Below, piece by piece: positions 13,201 to 25,200 of a stretch of 51,250 nt of DNA. The stretch spans positions 2,138,157 through 2,189,406 of the forward strand of contig BLXT01006926.1 in the NCBI GenBank assembly GCA_019648995.1, written 5' to 3'. Under the pieces are notes generated by a model, which ran no database searches, was not told the DNA's origin, and saw only the letters and a program-made list of their open reading frames with translations. The stretch is from Plakobranchus ocellatus. Its lineage: Eukaryota > Mollusca > Gastropoda > Plakobranchidae. The translations under genes were made by a program, and so were the position numbers. Each line of letters opens with the position of its first letter. The first letter of the stretch is position 1.

Positions 13201-16200
13201 ACTGCCCACACATCCTAACAAAGCCAGCTGGCCACTGCCTCCCCCACTCCCCAACACAAACACACACACACACACACACGCAAATGTTTTTTGGAAATGA
13301 TGGGCATGCTTGATTTTGACACAGTCACATTGCCTCAGTGCTAGAGAGAGAGAAACATTTTGAAGTTTAGACAAAGCCAACCAACGCAGCCTAAAGCAAC
13401 ACAATGGTCGCTCCTGATACAATAGGTATGAGTAGATCTGGAACAAGGCCTGCCTTAGACTAGACTGTTGGTCTGTGATGGGCAACGCCCTCACTCCCAT
13501 TCCCCTGTAAACACCAAAAAAAAACAAACCTCCCGGCTATAGCCCCATCCTGTGACTGTAATAAAGCTTAGGAGAATGTAACATGGGGTGAACTGGATAG
13601 TAAAAAGCTAACATTATGCCACATGCATATCAGTTAGCATATATGTACCAGTAACTAATATTTTTATAGATTAAAGGGAGTAAAAGCCTTCTTTAATGAG
13701 CATAGCCAAACAGTAAAAGGTTGACTTCGATAAAAATTGAGTTATGGGGTGACCTTTACAATGAGTGGTCAAATATCAACTTGAATGAAAATCAATTTAA
13801 GTGGCTTCAACTTAAGCAGTGTCGACTGTAGGATAATTAAGACTAAAACTTTTTCTTCTTCTCCATTTTAAAAATTCGCAAGCAAGTCTTTTCATTAGGA
13901 CTGTAGTATGTTGTCACTCGAGTTAAATATGTCTTAATCTCTTCTTAAAGTTACATACTTTACAAACAAGCTAAACTGAATTGAAATTAAAGAACAAATA
14001 TTTGTGCATTTAATGGCTTTTGATTAAACATAATTTGTTTTGGTCTTTTAAAGTTACATAACAATGGAGGTGTTGATTCTCAGTCTCCTATTCACTCAAA
14101 GGACTTACAATGTTTTGAAAGAAATAGATATTGTCTGGTACAATATCTAGTGGGATTTTCTTAGATGTGCTTTTTGGCCCTCAGTATAATATTTTTATCT
14201 TTTCCATACCCTCATGAGCAATACATTTTTTTTTTTCAAAATTGTGATACGATGTCAAGAAAACCTCATGACCTTTGTAACCTTTTCTGATTTTCTTTTC
14301 AATCTCATCTTTCATCTATTATTAATAAGGAAACATATGGAGAAGATCCTTTTATGAGTGGAGAGCTTGCTGCAGCATTTCTCAATGGCCTGCATGGTAA
14401 ATACATTTTTTCTGACTATCTCCACTGTGTTTGTATTTCAACAAGTCTAATTGATCTAGGTAAATTAGGAAGACTAAGTGTTAATTTGATTGTTTAAGTT
14501 ACTCTAATCAGTTAAAAATAAATCAGCTTTTGAGAAGCATCCACAACTATTTTATTTCAACTTAAGCAGAAGTTTAATTTTAGCATAGTTTTACTCTTTG
14601 GAAAAGCAGTTTCTAAGATTCTGAATCATTTTGCTCACAAAATAGGAGATGAATAAAGTAGGGAGGCAAAGAAAAGTTATTGAGAAAGTACATATTTAAT
14701 GGAGGAAAAATACTTGGATATTATGAGCTTCATGTCTGCTTTGGATATGGATCTTATTCTTGAAGAAGATAGGCACATTTCTTTCTCTCCCTCACTGTAT
14801 TTTTTATTTCTCTTCAGGCGATGATGGACGCTACGTGCGGGTGACAGGAGGTTGCCGTCATTTAGATGCTTACAGTGGCCCAGAAAATATTCCTGCCTCA
14901 AGGCTTAGCTTTGATGCAAAGGTTTTGACGCAATTTTACACTAGTTAGAAGTTTACTGGTTTCATGAAGAGACGTAAAAAGTGCCTCTATAGTTTTGCTT
15001 TAAGAGAGGTAGCAGGTCGTGGAAATAACTTTTATTATTATTAGAGATAGGCATTTTAAAATTTTAACAATGATTTGCCATGGTCAGAAAAGTGAAATAG
15101 TTTATTTTAAAAAGTTTTTTTTTAATTTATGGTCATTATGGAAATTCCCCCTCTTGAATTTCAATTATTTTTGCAAGCAGCTTTCAAAATCTGTCCCCTC
15201 CTTCAGTTCAAGTTTAAATTGTTTGAAACCTTATTTACATAATCTGATATTCATTATCTAAAAATGAAAAATAATTTTTTTTAATAACAATAACATTAAT
15301 AACAGTTTTTTAAATTAAGTTTTCCTTGTATGCCTCCATTTTTCTTAAAGAAAGTCAAATTAATGAGAAAATAAACATGATATCAATGAAAATTTGTGTA
15401 TGAATTATAATAATTTTAACAGCAATATGTGTGCCAATATCAAGAAGACCTGTTTATGAATCTCAGATGAAATAGGTTTTTTTTTTTTTGCAAAAATGCA
15501 TTTCCTAAGAAAAATGTGGGTATTACTATTATAAAACTGTGTTGATTTTTCAACAATCAATATTTTCTCAAAATAGAACATTATCTTTTATTTTCATAGT
15601 CAACTCTTGGATAAACATATCCAACAAGACCAAAATTTGTAAAGAGCAGAAAAAGTTAGTATAGATTCATTTGTATAGCAAGTAATCAGAAGTACAAAAA
15701 AGTCCTTGATGCCTTACATTATACACACGAAAGAAAAATGTCCACACTACAGTTTGCAAATTTTTAAAAACTGTTGGATAGAATTAAAAAATTCTAGATT
15801 TAATCCTCTTTAAAATGCAAAAGAAGGAGTAAAAATTAGAAATCATACATCAAAGTACATGTAGTTCAGAGTCAGGACCAGCTTCCCCTTCTTTCCCACT
15901 TCAGAAGGGGAAAGGAATGGGGATGGGAAGAGTAGGCAAACTCGAATGAGGCATCTGAAGAGAATTTATAAAATTGGATTTTTTTGGGGTGTTTTTTTTT
16001 TGATAATTTCTATTTCAATGTTGAATTCGAACATTCTCTTCAATTTTAGTGTCAAAGAATTATAAATATTGCTCGACTCTTATACTGATTGTGAAAAAAA
16101 AGAGAAGTAAGGGTCTGAGGATTTCTTTTCAATTTAAAAGAGAATATTTAACCCCATGGGCCCGAGTGCGACCTTGAGGTCGCATAGCCTTACTTTGTTA

Positions 16201-19200
16201 TATACCAAGTGCACTCTTGAGGTCGCTGGGACTAGGCCAAAGAGTTTTTCCCAGTCTTCAGGCTAGGCCTTGAACCAGGGCTTCGTCATACCCTTTTTTT
16301 TAGATACCTAGTGGAAATGTTTAGCAAATTACATGACCTAAGCGTCAGTTTACATTAGTTACATAATGGCTGCCTCCATGAGACAAAAAATGCATGGCTT
16401 TTAATCAGAAATTTCAAAATAAAATGATCTAGATCTGCCCCATAACCGTCAGCTGATAAACATCGGCGTCTGACAGCTGATGAAGTTTTCACTCTGATTT
16501 TGAATTCTGAATTGGATGAAGAACAGCATTTTAGCGCAGATTATCCTGATGGTGATGTAGAAAGTGAGACTATTGATGACAGTGATAGCAAAGATTCTAG
16601 ACCCACAGTTAGTAATAGTAAAGAGGGGTCTAGATCTAGATCTACAGGTAGGCGTGGCATGCAAAATGTAACCACACCTAGGGATGACGACGATGCTACT
16701 GTAGATCTAGATCTAGATCTAGGTCTCAGAATTTTGTACATGACCTACGACTAAATAGAGACACAAACCCACACATTCCCCAGGCATGTCAAAACAACTG
16801 ATTTTAGCCAAAGGACCCCATGTGCAAGGGAAAATAAGACCCAGGGTGTAGGGTTCAAAGGGTTAAATGCTTCACCTTCACAGATCCTTCTTCCATTTTG
16901 AACATTGAGGTGCCAAACCTAGACTGATTTTAAAATGATTAGCTTGGGTTATGACACTTTAAATCATTGCCAACGTTGCCTCCAATTTGAATCTTGTCAG
17001 ACTTATAAAAGGTTTTGCTTTGTACTGGTTTAGCAGAGGAAAACAAGAGTACTGCTAATTTTGTGAAATTATTTTTATTGCCCATCCACCCATGATCTTG
17101 ATAACAAAATTGATAAGTGAAAATTAGAGATGATGTAGAGAATATGATAAATTTAAAAATGAATGCTCCTCTTTTATCTGCAGGTGTCAGACTATGACCT
17201 TTACATGACTTACCTACCAGGTTTTAAGAGATGCGTTGAAGCAGGGACTTACAGCATAATGTGCAGTTATAATAGGTTACTTTCTCTTTTCACATGTCTG
17301 TGTCACTATATGCTATTGATATAATATATTTTTTTTTTGATGTTGTGAATCATGCAGTATATTTTTGAGTGATATTTTGTGAAAAGATTTGGTTTCTAAA
17401 TAACACAGAATATTTCTTTTCAGAGTATTTTTCCAAATTGTAGGTTCATTGATTTTAAAGTGTATTGATAGAGAATTTCCCTCTAAGTTCATGTGCATTA
17501 ACAATGTGTATCATGTCATATAAAAGTAATATGACTTAAGTAATCCCTTGGTTTTTAATATTGTCTGGCCAGTGTAAATGGTGTTCCTGCCTGTGCAAAC
17601 CAGCGACTGTTGACTGACATTCTTCGCAAATCTTGGAAGTTCAATGGTTATGTTGTGAGTGATGAACAGGCTTTGGAGTATATAGTGTCTGAACATAAGT
17701 ACCTAAACAATTATCTGGATGTGGCCGCTGCATCAGTCAATGCTGGAGTGAATCTAGAGTTGAGTGCAGACATGCCTCAACCAGTCTTCTTATCCATTTG
17801 TAAGGAAAATATAAACATTTCCCTGCTCTCTTTCAAATTCACCTTTTTTTTTTTTGCAGAGCCTTTGGTTTTTTTTTTGTAAATCAAATATACATTTCAG
17901 TGCCATATATATTTTAGTTGGATTTTCATCAGAACAAAGTTAAAGTAAAGCAGTTATATGACCCATGCAAATATTTCAGTATATTTTTGATTGCTTTAAA
18001 ATAGTTATATATCTAGATAAGCTAAAAAAATTATGAGTATGCTCTGATTCAGGACCAGTAATATAGAAACATTAAGAGAGTGCAGCTTTGTTTTTAGAGA
18101 TTAAGTCTTGGTTGCTCTACAAAAAGAGAGAACTAAAGTGATTGTAAACTCTTTGATATTCTACTATGTGATGATGTGAGAATTTGATAGTAAGAAACTC
18201 TTTGTCAGACTTGCAGGTCACATTGTGAATCTTATTATGAGGATGTAGATCTACCTAAGGCTTAACATTTAGCACAATTTGAGTAAAAATTTTTTCTCAT
18301 CTAGGCAAAGAGTCTTGAGCAATGTAAGGATGATTAGAGCAAAATTCAAAATATCAAAAATTGATAACATTTAAATTGACCTTTCTTTTTTTTTTTGATA
18401 CTATTTCTAGTGGATGCTGTAAAGCAGGGCAAGGTGAATGAGAGTTTGGTGAGAGATCGCGTCAAACCCTTGTTTTACACACGTATGCGTCTTGGCCAGT
18501 TTGACCCTCCTGCAAGGAATCAATACTCAAGACTGAGCAATCTAGATGTGGTAACACCTGCTCACTTTGCCATGGCAGTCGATGCAGCCAAAAAATCATT
18601 TGTTTTGCTCAAGAATGACAACAGCGTGTTGCCTCTTAATCCATCCAAGTTTAAGACAGTGGCCGTGAGTGCTAGCCTATTAACTAAGAATATTTTTAAA
18701 TGGTTTTATCTTGTATAATTTGCTTATCTTCAGGTAAGCAAATTGTTGGAAAATAATATTTTAAAACTAGAAGCTTAAAAATTTCTTTTGCCTGAAAGGC
18801 CAGAAGAAACTATTTACTTAAAAAAAAAAAATTGTTTCAGTGTTCAAATTCCTACTGAACTCTAAGTGTACTTAATCTTTCAAAGTCTAGGTCAATTATT
18901 AAAGTGAAAAAAAGGAAGCCTACATCTGTAAGGTACCTATGTGCCATACAAAATCAATTATAACTTCTCTATATAGCTAAGGAGACATTTTAGTGCATTT
19001 TTAGTCCTCAACAGTTTGCTTTAGAAGGACACACAATAATTTGCATTTATATTTGCAATATGCGTGTGTGTGTGTGCGCACGCGCGTGTGCGTGCTTGCG
19101 TGTGTTGATATTGATATGAATTGAAAGTGCATGCGTGTGTGTATTGTTGCTTTTTTAAAACTAAGTAAAATAATAATTTTGCAAGGAAAAATGAAGAATA

Positions 19201-22200
19201 ATTACATAGTCCAAAAATCATACAGTACTTTTATGACTTTTTCCCACCTAAAAATTAACAATAGAAAACAAAAGATTTGGAAGCATATTTTAATGGCAGA
19301 GCTACTTATTTAGAAACAAACATTTATTTGGCTTAAGTATAGTTACTTTTTCCTTTATACATTTGAACTGTACCTTGATTGGTGTGTTGTAGAAAGCATA
19401 ATGAAAAGCAATTTTGAATTCTAAAAAATTAGATGGCAGTCAGAGGTTTTAACCCGCATTGAATTGCTCCTTTTTTTTTTCTTTTTTTTTTCTTTTTTTT
19501 TTTATCATCTTACCCTGTTAAGAAACAGTAGATCTTTGTTTCACTTCCTATTTTGATTCTTTACTTTCAATTCATATCAGATCTAGGAGCACTTGAATTT
19601 GTCATTGGATTCATTGAAAGATTGTAAATCTTGCTCAGGCTCTAATTTTTCTCACTGAATAACTTATTCCTCATCATTACTTTTTCCTGTAGGACTACTC
19701 TAGCTATACGAGCATGCTGTCCAAGAAGAGTGTCTTAGAAAATGAAGGGACATCTAAAATTAGCCCATTGTCTGAAAAGGCACTTCAGATTCAAGGACAT
19801 TAGTTTGATTAAAACCTCCTACCTACCTAAAACTGGTTGAATCTATAAAATGCTAGTGTGCCAAAATAAGAAGTTGAGATGTAGTCATGTGAGATTGCTT
19901 TAGAAGCATTAGTAATGTTCTAAAGTTCTTATCCTGAATACATTACAATTTTTACACTATTGCATCGAAATCAAGCCTTTTTGTTCTGTTGAGAGACCAC
20001 ATTGTATAATTAAGTGCTTTTTGCCATTCCCCTTTTGAGCCAAGCACTGGTCAATAAATGAAGGTTCTAGTTTGTTTTGAGGCAGCTCCTATTGGGACAA
20101 AAATGCTATTAAGAAGATACACCACAAGAAAATTTTCTTTTGTGAAATGTTTAAAACAAAAAAAAATTAAAAAATAAATTTATCTCTTAGCACTAAATAA
20201 ATATATTTCATTCCTTTTTTTTTTTTTACTTTTGACACTGGCAAAGCTTACCTAAATGAATTTGAGAATCTGTCAAGATTTCAATAGTATAAACTGTCAC
20301 TCATGGTCCATTCGAGCTATTTTTGATATGTGCTGGCTCTTGGTGTAAAACAATTTTAAGAATACTCATGTGTTACCTTCATAATTAGCTTCAATTACAT
20401 AAAACTTAGTATTATATGAACATAGTTTTATGAAAATGATTTTGTGATTTATGTAGCTATACACTGTATTCACATCCAACAGATCCTGGGGCCAATGGCA
20501 GACAACTATCAGGAGATGTTTGGCAGTTTACCTCCCCTTCAGAACCGTGTGTTTGCCAAAACTCCATTGGAGGGTCTTAGAGAGGCATTTCCAGGCATAC
20601 GCTACAAACCAGTGTGTGAGGGGCAGACATTGTGTACTAAATACAGTCGGGGGGCTGTCAAAAAGCTTGTCACAGGGACAGACTTGATCATAGCCGTGTT
20701 TGGAACAGGTGAGACATGTCTAATCAGGGCTTTTTATCTCTATGCGTTCCTTTGTTTTTGTTTTTTTTCTGTTCCATTCTTCCTTACTTCCTTTCTTGTG
20801 TTTTTTTTTTCTTGCATCATTTCTTCAATTTTGTTTCTCTGTATCAGTATCTCACACCTCCGTTTTTTTTTTTCTCAAATGTCCCTTTATCCCTTTCTCT
20901 CCTTAGGGTTTTTCAAAGACTATGACTTAGTGCTCTGTTGGGTTTTGGAGAAAAAAAATTGTTTTAAATTCTCCTGGAAGTAAGAGGGGGTTGTGAGAAG
21001 ATTTTGATGTTATTGAAGAGTGCCCCATTGTGATGAACTTGTATTATAGATGAAAGTCCATCGTTTTCTTCCTATCGGTTGAAGTATAAGAGACTTACCT
21101 TTTTACTCTGACTATCAGACGCAAATGATAAGTTACATTTGAAAAAATTTGTTTTATTTTGAAAAATATACCATACATTCATGGGAGGCTTACCTTATTT
21201 TTTGTGTCAAAATTTCTCCCTGCACTTTTTCTATTGCAAGCAAATGCTATGTCTTTTACCTTGACCAGGTCCAGCTGTAGAAGCAGAGGGCAATGACAGG
21301 TCAAATTTGAATTTTCCTGGTATGCAACTGCAGTTTATTGAAGACATCCTAGAAAATGGTGAGTTATCAAGTTTGTTATGGTTTTATTGTAGCTCTTAAG
21401 CTGGAAATCTTTCTTCAGTCTTCCATGTATAAAAGCATAGTAGTAGCATGCATAAAAATGTTTGTGAGTGTGCTGCACTTACAACACAGAAATGAAAAGC
21501 ATTCTGTGTGGAAAGAATCTGCAGTCTAGAGATAGAATAACACTTTGATGGCAAATATAGTTGAAGTTTCATCTCTTTTCCTTGTTAAAAATATTTTAAA
21601 ATGTTAAAGAAAACAAATCTTTTGAAATCAATCAAATTTGAGGAATTGTTAATACTGTTTACTGCAGTTTTTCAAGGTTAGCTTGTTTATTTACTCCTAC
21701 TTATTCAATTGGCCATCAACTCTGCATTCTCATTTAAATTTAAAAAATTGCAACTTCGTCAAACATTCAAAAGTATCTAGAAGGAAATGCTAGATTTTGC
21801 TGTTGAAAGCCAAGCCAAAAACTCTCTTTGGAATTCAAATGTGCATTTTAATTATTTATTTCCCTCTCCCCAGGTAAGATGGCTAAAATTGAATTAATAT
21901 TGTTTAATTACTTATTTCTTTCTCCTCAGGTGGGACAGCTAAAATTGTCTTGATATTGATGAGTGCAGGACCTCTCAATGTAACATTGCTCGATGCTGAT
22001 TCCAGAGTGTCGGCTATACTGGAATGTTTCTTTCCAGGCCAAGCAACAGGGGACGCAATTAGAGAAGTCCTTATCAACAAGGGAAACAATTCATCTCCTG
22101 CAGGCAGGCTCCCTGTCACCTGGCCTTTGTATGCTTCCCAGGTAAAGTATTGCTTAGAACTGAAACAAAAATCAATGATTCATTTTTGCACAGAGGCTCA

Positions 22201-25200
22201 TGACAAGGGATATAGTATTGATCTTAATAATATAGCTATTAATCTTTAATTGCTAGATAAGCATATTGTCATGTCTCGTAATTTGTCAAATCTTAGAAAT
22301 CAGACAACCTTGGTGTCTTTTCACTTCTAAATAAAACCAAAGTATTTCAAACTAGCTTGATTAGTCTTACTTGCTTATCAATTCCTAAAATTTTAGGCAA
22401 CATAGTAATGGGTACAAGTTGCTGTAAATACTTTTATACTCAAGCCTTTAATTGGATTTTAATTGACTTGGATTTAATATTTAATAAAATAGTAATTTTG
22501 AAACCGACAACTCTATTGAAAGAATTGATATAAAGACATAAGGTTGTTTTTTTTCTACATAAGGGTAAATTACAATTTTATGCATCATGCATATAACGCA
22601 TTTTGTCCAAAATTTGACTTGTACCTGATTTACACAATTTAACTCACTGACTCAAAAAGATATTCTGAGGAAGACCTCTGTATGTCGCCGTTGGTAGAGT
22701 ACATATTTATGTAAGTCTATGGAGATTTTTTTTCATATGATTTTCAGTTAAAAAGAGCAGATTAAAAAATGCTGTAGATGGGAATACATTGAACATAATT
22801 TTGATATCTCTCAAATGAGTGCAAATATTATTGCCATAACTAAAGTTTCTCAAAAGTTTGCATAAAATTGATGCTGCTGTAAGTCTACATTCATGTGCTG
22901 TTTTTAAATGGCTGATGAATTTCTCCACATAATGTTGCCATAATTCTTCTTACGTTCTTGTCTTACTGCAAAAGCATACATTTCCTCCAAGTATACTGTT
23001 GTAACTTCAGGTACAGTCCTTTTGTTCTCTTAAAATGCATGTTTTCTCTGCAACCAGATTACTTCCAGCATCTGTAATACTACAATCAAGTCACATGCTA
23101 ATTTGAGCCTTTTTTTTTGTTTAATGTGCTTTCTTTTTACTTAAAAACTCATTCTTTCTTAAATGCTTAAAAAGAAACACATTGTAATTTCAAATGGTGT
23201 ATTTTTGGCAGAATTTTTTAAAATACAAGAATTGGATTATAATGCGTTTGGTGGTAGAGGCTAAATCAACATGGTCAGAGCATAAGGGAGAATAAAATAA
23301 ATTTGTGATGTACCGGTGGTGAACAAAGGCTGCCTAATTAACAATTTTGAGGCCTTAACTTCTGTTATGAAAAATGTAATTTTGATTTATTGTTGGGGGA
23401 TTTTTTGCTGGTAAGCTTACATAATTTTTAGTTACTTGTGTAAAAATAGATCTGGTAGATCATGACTCTGTAACTAGACATTCAAAAGTATTACCTACTG
23501 AAATTTTATTTTACGGTTATAGTAAGTTGACTTACGGCAGTCTTATTTCCTTCTATTTTAAAACTGCAGTATTAAATGTGGGTGGCGATGTGTTTTCATT
23601 GCAAAAATATTTCCATCAATTGCAAGAGGAGGAGAACCAAAGCCGTAAAAGCACTGGCTGAGAGAGCCAAAAATAGATCAGGATCAGGCATTGGGAAAAA
23701 TGAGCAATATTTGATATGTAATTGGGACACTCTTATTGGAAGCTCTTTTGTTCACTGGGAAATAATCATCGCAACAGGATGAAATAATGTGATTTCAAGA
23801 TTCATCCAATTTTTACAATGAAAAGGCAGCCGAGGGACTTCATAGTTGTGAATATTGTGTGGCTGACACCCTTATGGTTAAACACTTATTCAAGGTTTAT
23901 ATTATATTCTTGCCTGAGATTATTATTCTGCTCTTCTATTATTTCCTTCCAATTTGTTAAAAAACTTATAATGTTACTAAGATTTGCTAGAGTAAATGTG
24001 ACCAGAGTCCAAAATCATCACTCAATTGATATGTCAGTACAGCTTGTACAGATTTATCTATGTAAAATTAGACTATCAAGTTGTCAAACCAAATGACATA
24101 TGCACTGCACATAAAAGGCAGAGCTGCCAATGGCAGGATGGAGGGGAAGAGAGCAAAAGAAAGCTAACATTTAATGTAAGAAGGCTGACATCTATGCGTG
24201 GAAAAAAAAGACAAAAAATATATCAAAGAAACTAAACTGAAAATAGAGACAGATGGAGGTCTTTTTCATGTCAATCTAACAAGAGATAACACTACACGCA
24301 CACGTGCTATTGATTTGAGGCCCTAAAATTATATTAAGTACGGTTGTACTTAAATATGACGAAAATGAGCCAATCCTACCTTCAAGTAAATATTATTTGG
24401 AGTTAAATCTTTGAAAATTGTAACAGTGTTTGTACATATTTGAATGTGTCTTGTAATTGTTATTAAATGTTAAGTCCTCATCAACTGTATAATGCATTGT
24501 TAATTTTTGGATATTATCATGTTTCTTAATGTTCTGCAATCAATAATGTCATGGATATTATTTTTGCTTGGACCACCATTTTAATTTTTCCATGAAAAGC
24601 AGGGAGATTTTCTAGCTATAGGTATCAATGTCATAATATAACAACTGATATGTTCTGTAAGATGGTGAAATGAGGGGGCAAACTTCTGAAGAACCGTTTT
24701 TTTTTAGATTGACTATCCTGAAAACATTGTTGAAGGCATTATTTTATGAATCTAATAGTCTCCCCAAAATTGAAGATGGCAATTACAATGATGTGGGAAA
24801 AAAATTATCCTTCCATTAGATTTGTTTCAATGTTTAGAAAAAAAGTCATTTTCTTTTTTATTAAACAAGGTACTATTTCTATCATTGGTCTATCAGTTTT
24901 GCAGAAATTACTAATGTTATCATTACATGTGGCAGATCTTAAGCAACAATGGACTTTTGTTCCCCTCATTTCTCTTCTTAAATGCACTCGAACTTTTTCA
25001 ATCATTACCATTTAATTCAAGTTTTTAAAATAGTTTTTTCTTTGTCTCATTTTCCCTATTTTGTCCTCTATTTTTCCCGGTAAAGATGTTCCAAAACACT
25101 AAGAGCAACAGAATGCAAACTTCATAGAATAGTCAGTTTCATGACCCATTTTACAAAAATCCTGTTACGTATTTTGATACATCAAATGCGCAAGAGCCTA

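Larger units (their letters stand above)
12142..14329 (+). other. GH3 intron 3 with assembly gap
   Basis: The 2188-base intron contains the unsequenced gap at 12477-12490, a CA microsatellite (13261-13279) and a less AT-rich patch at about 13050-13560. The patch carries an open frame on the minus strand, which I judge non-coding because part of it is the CA repeat and no motif is recognisable. Confidence 0.7.
16148..16866 (+). mobile_element. piggyBac-like element relic with TTAA ends
   Basis: The 719-base unit is bounded by TTAA at 16148-16151 and TTAA at 16863-16866, the target-site duplication of piggyBac elements. The left end reads CCCCATGGGCCC. The right end on the opposite strand reads CCCTTTGAACCCTAC, close to piggyBac-type CCCTTTG termini. 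Inside is the start of a piggyBac-type transposase. The element is too short to hold a full transposase (normally over 500 residues), so it is an internally deleted, non-autonomous copy. It sits in GH3 intron 5. Confidence 0.75.
14922..17183 (+). other. GH3 intron 5
   Basis: The 2262-base intron begins with a very weak donor (GTTTTG) and carries the piggyBac relic at 16148-16866 and a small inverted repeat at 15883-15912 (TTCCCCTTCT against AGAAGGGGAA). The rest is AT-rich without coding signal. Confidence 0.7.

Noticed and set aside
13192..13527. 111-codon minus-strand open frame in GH3 intron 3
   Set aside because: Part of it is the CA repeat (Cys-Val run), the rest shows no motif, and it has no exon-like borders.
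23576..24235. Cluster of short plus-strand open frames in GH3 intron 11
   Set aside because: No frame carries a recognisable domain, adjacent frames do not continue one another, and the gene's exons on either side join directly.
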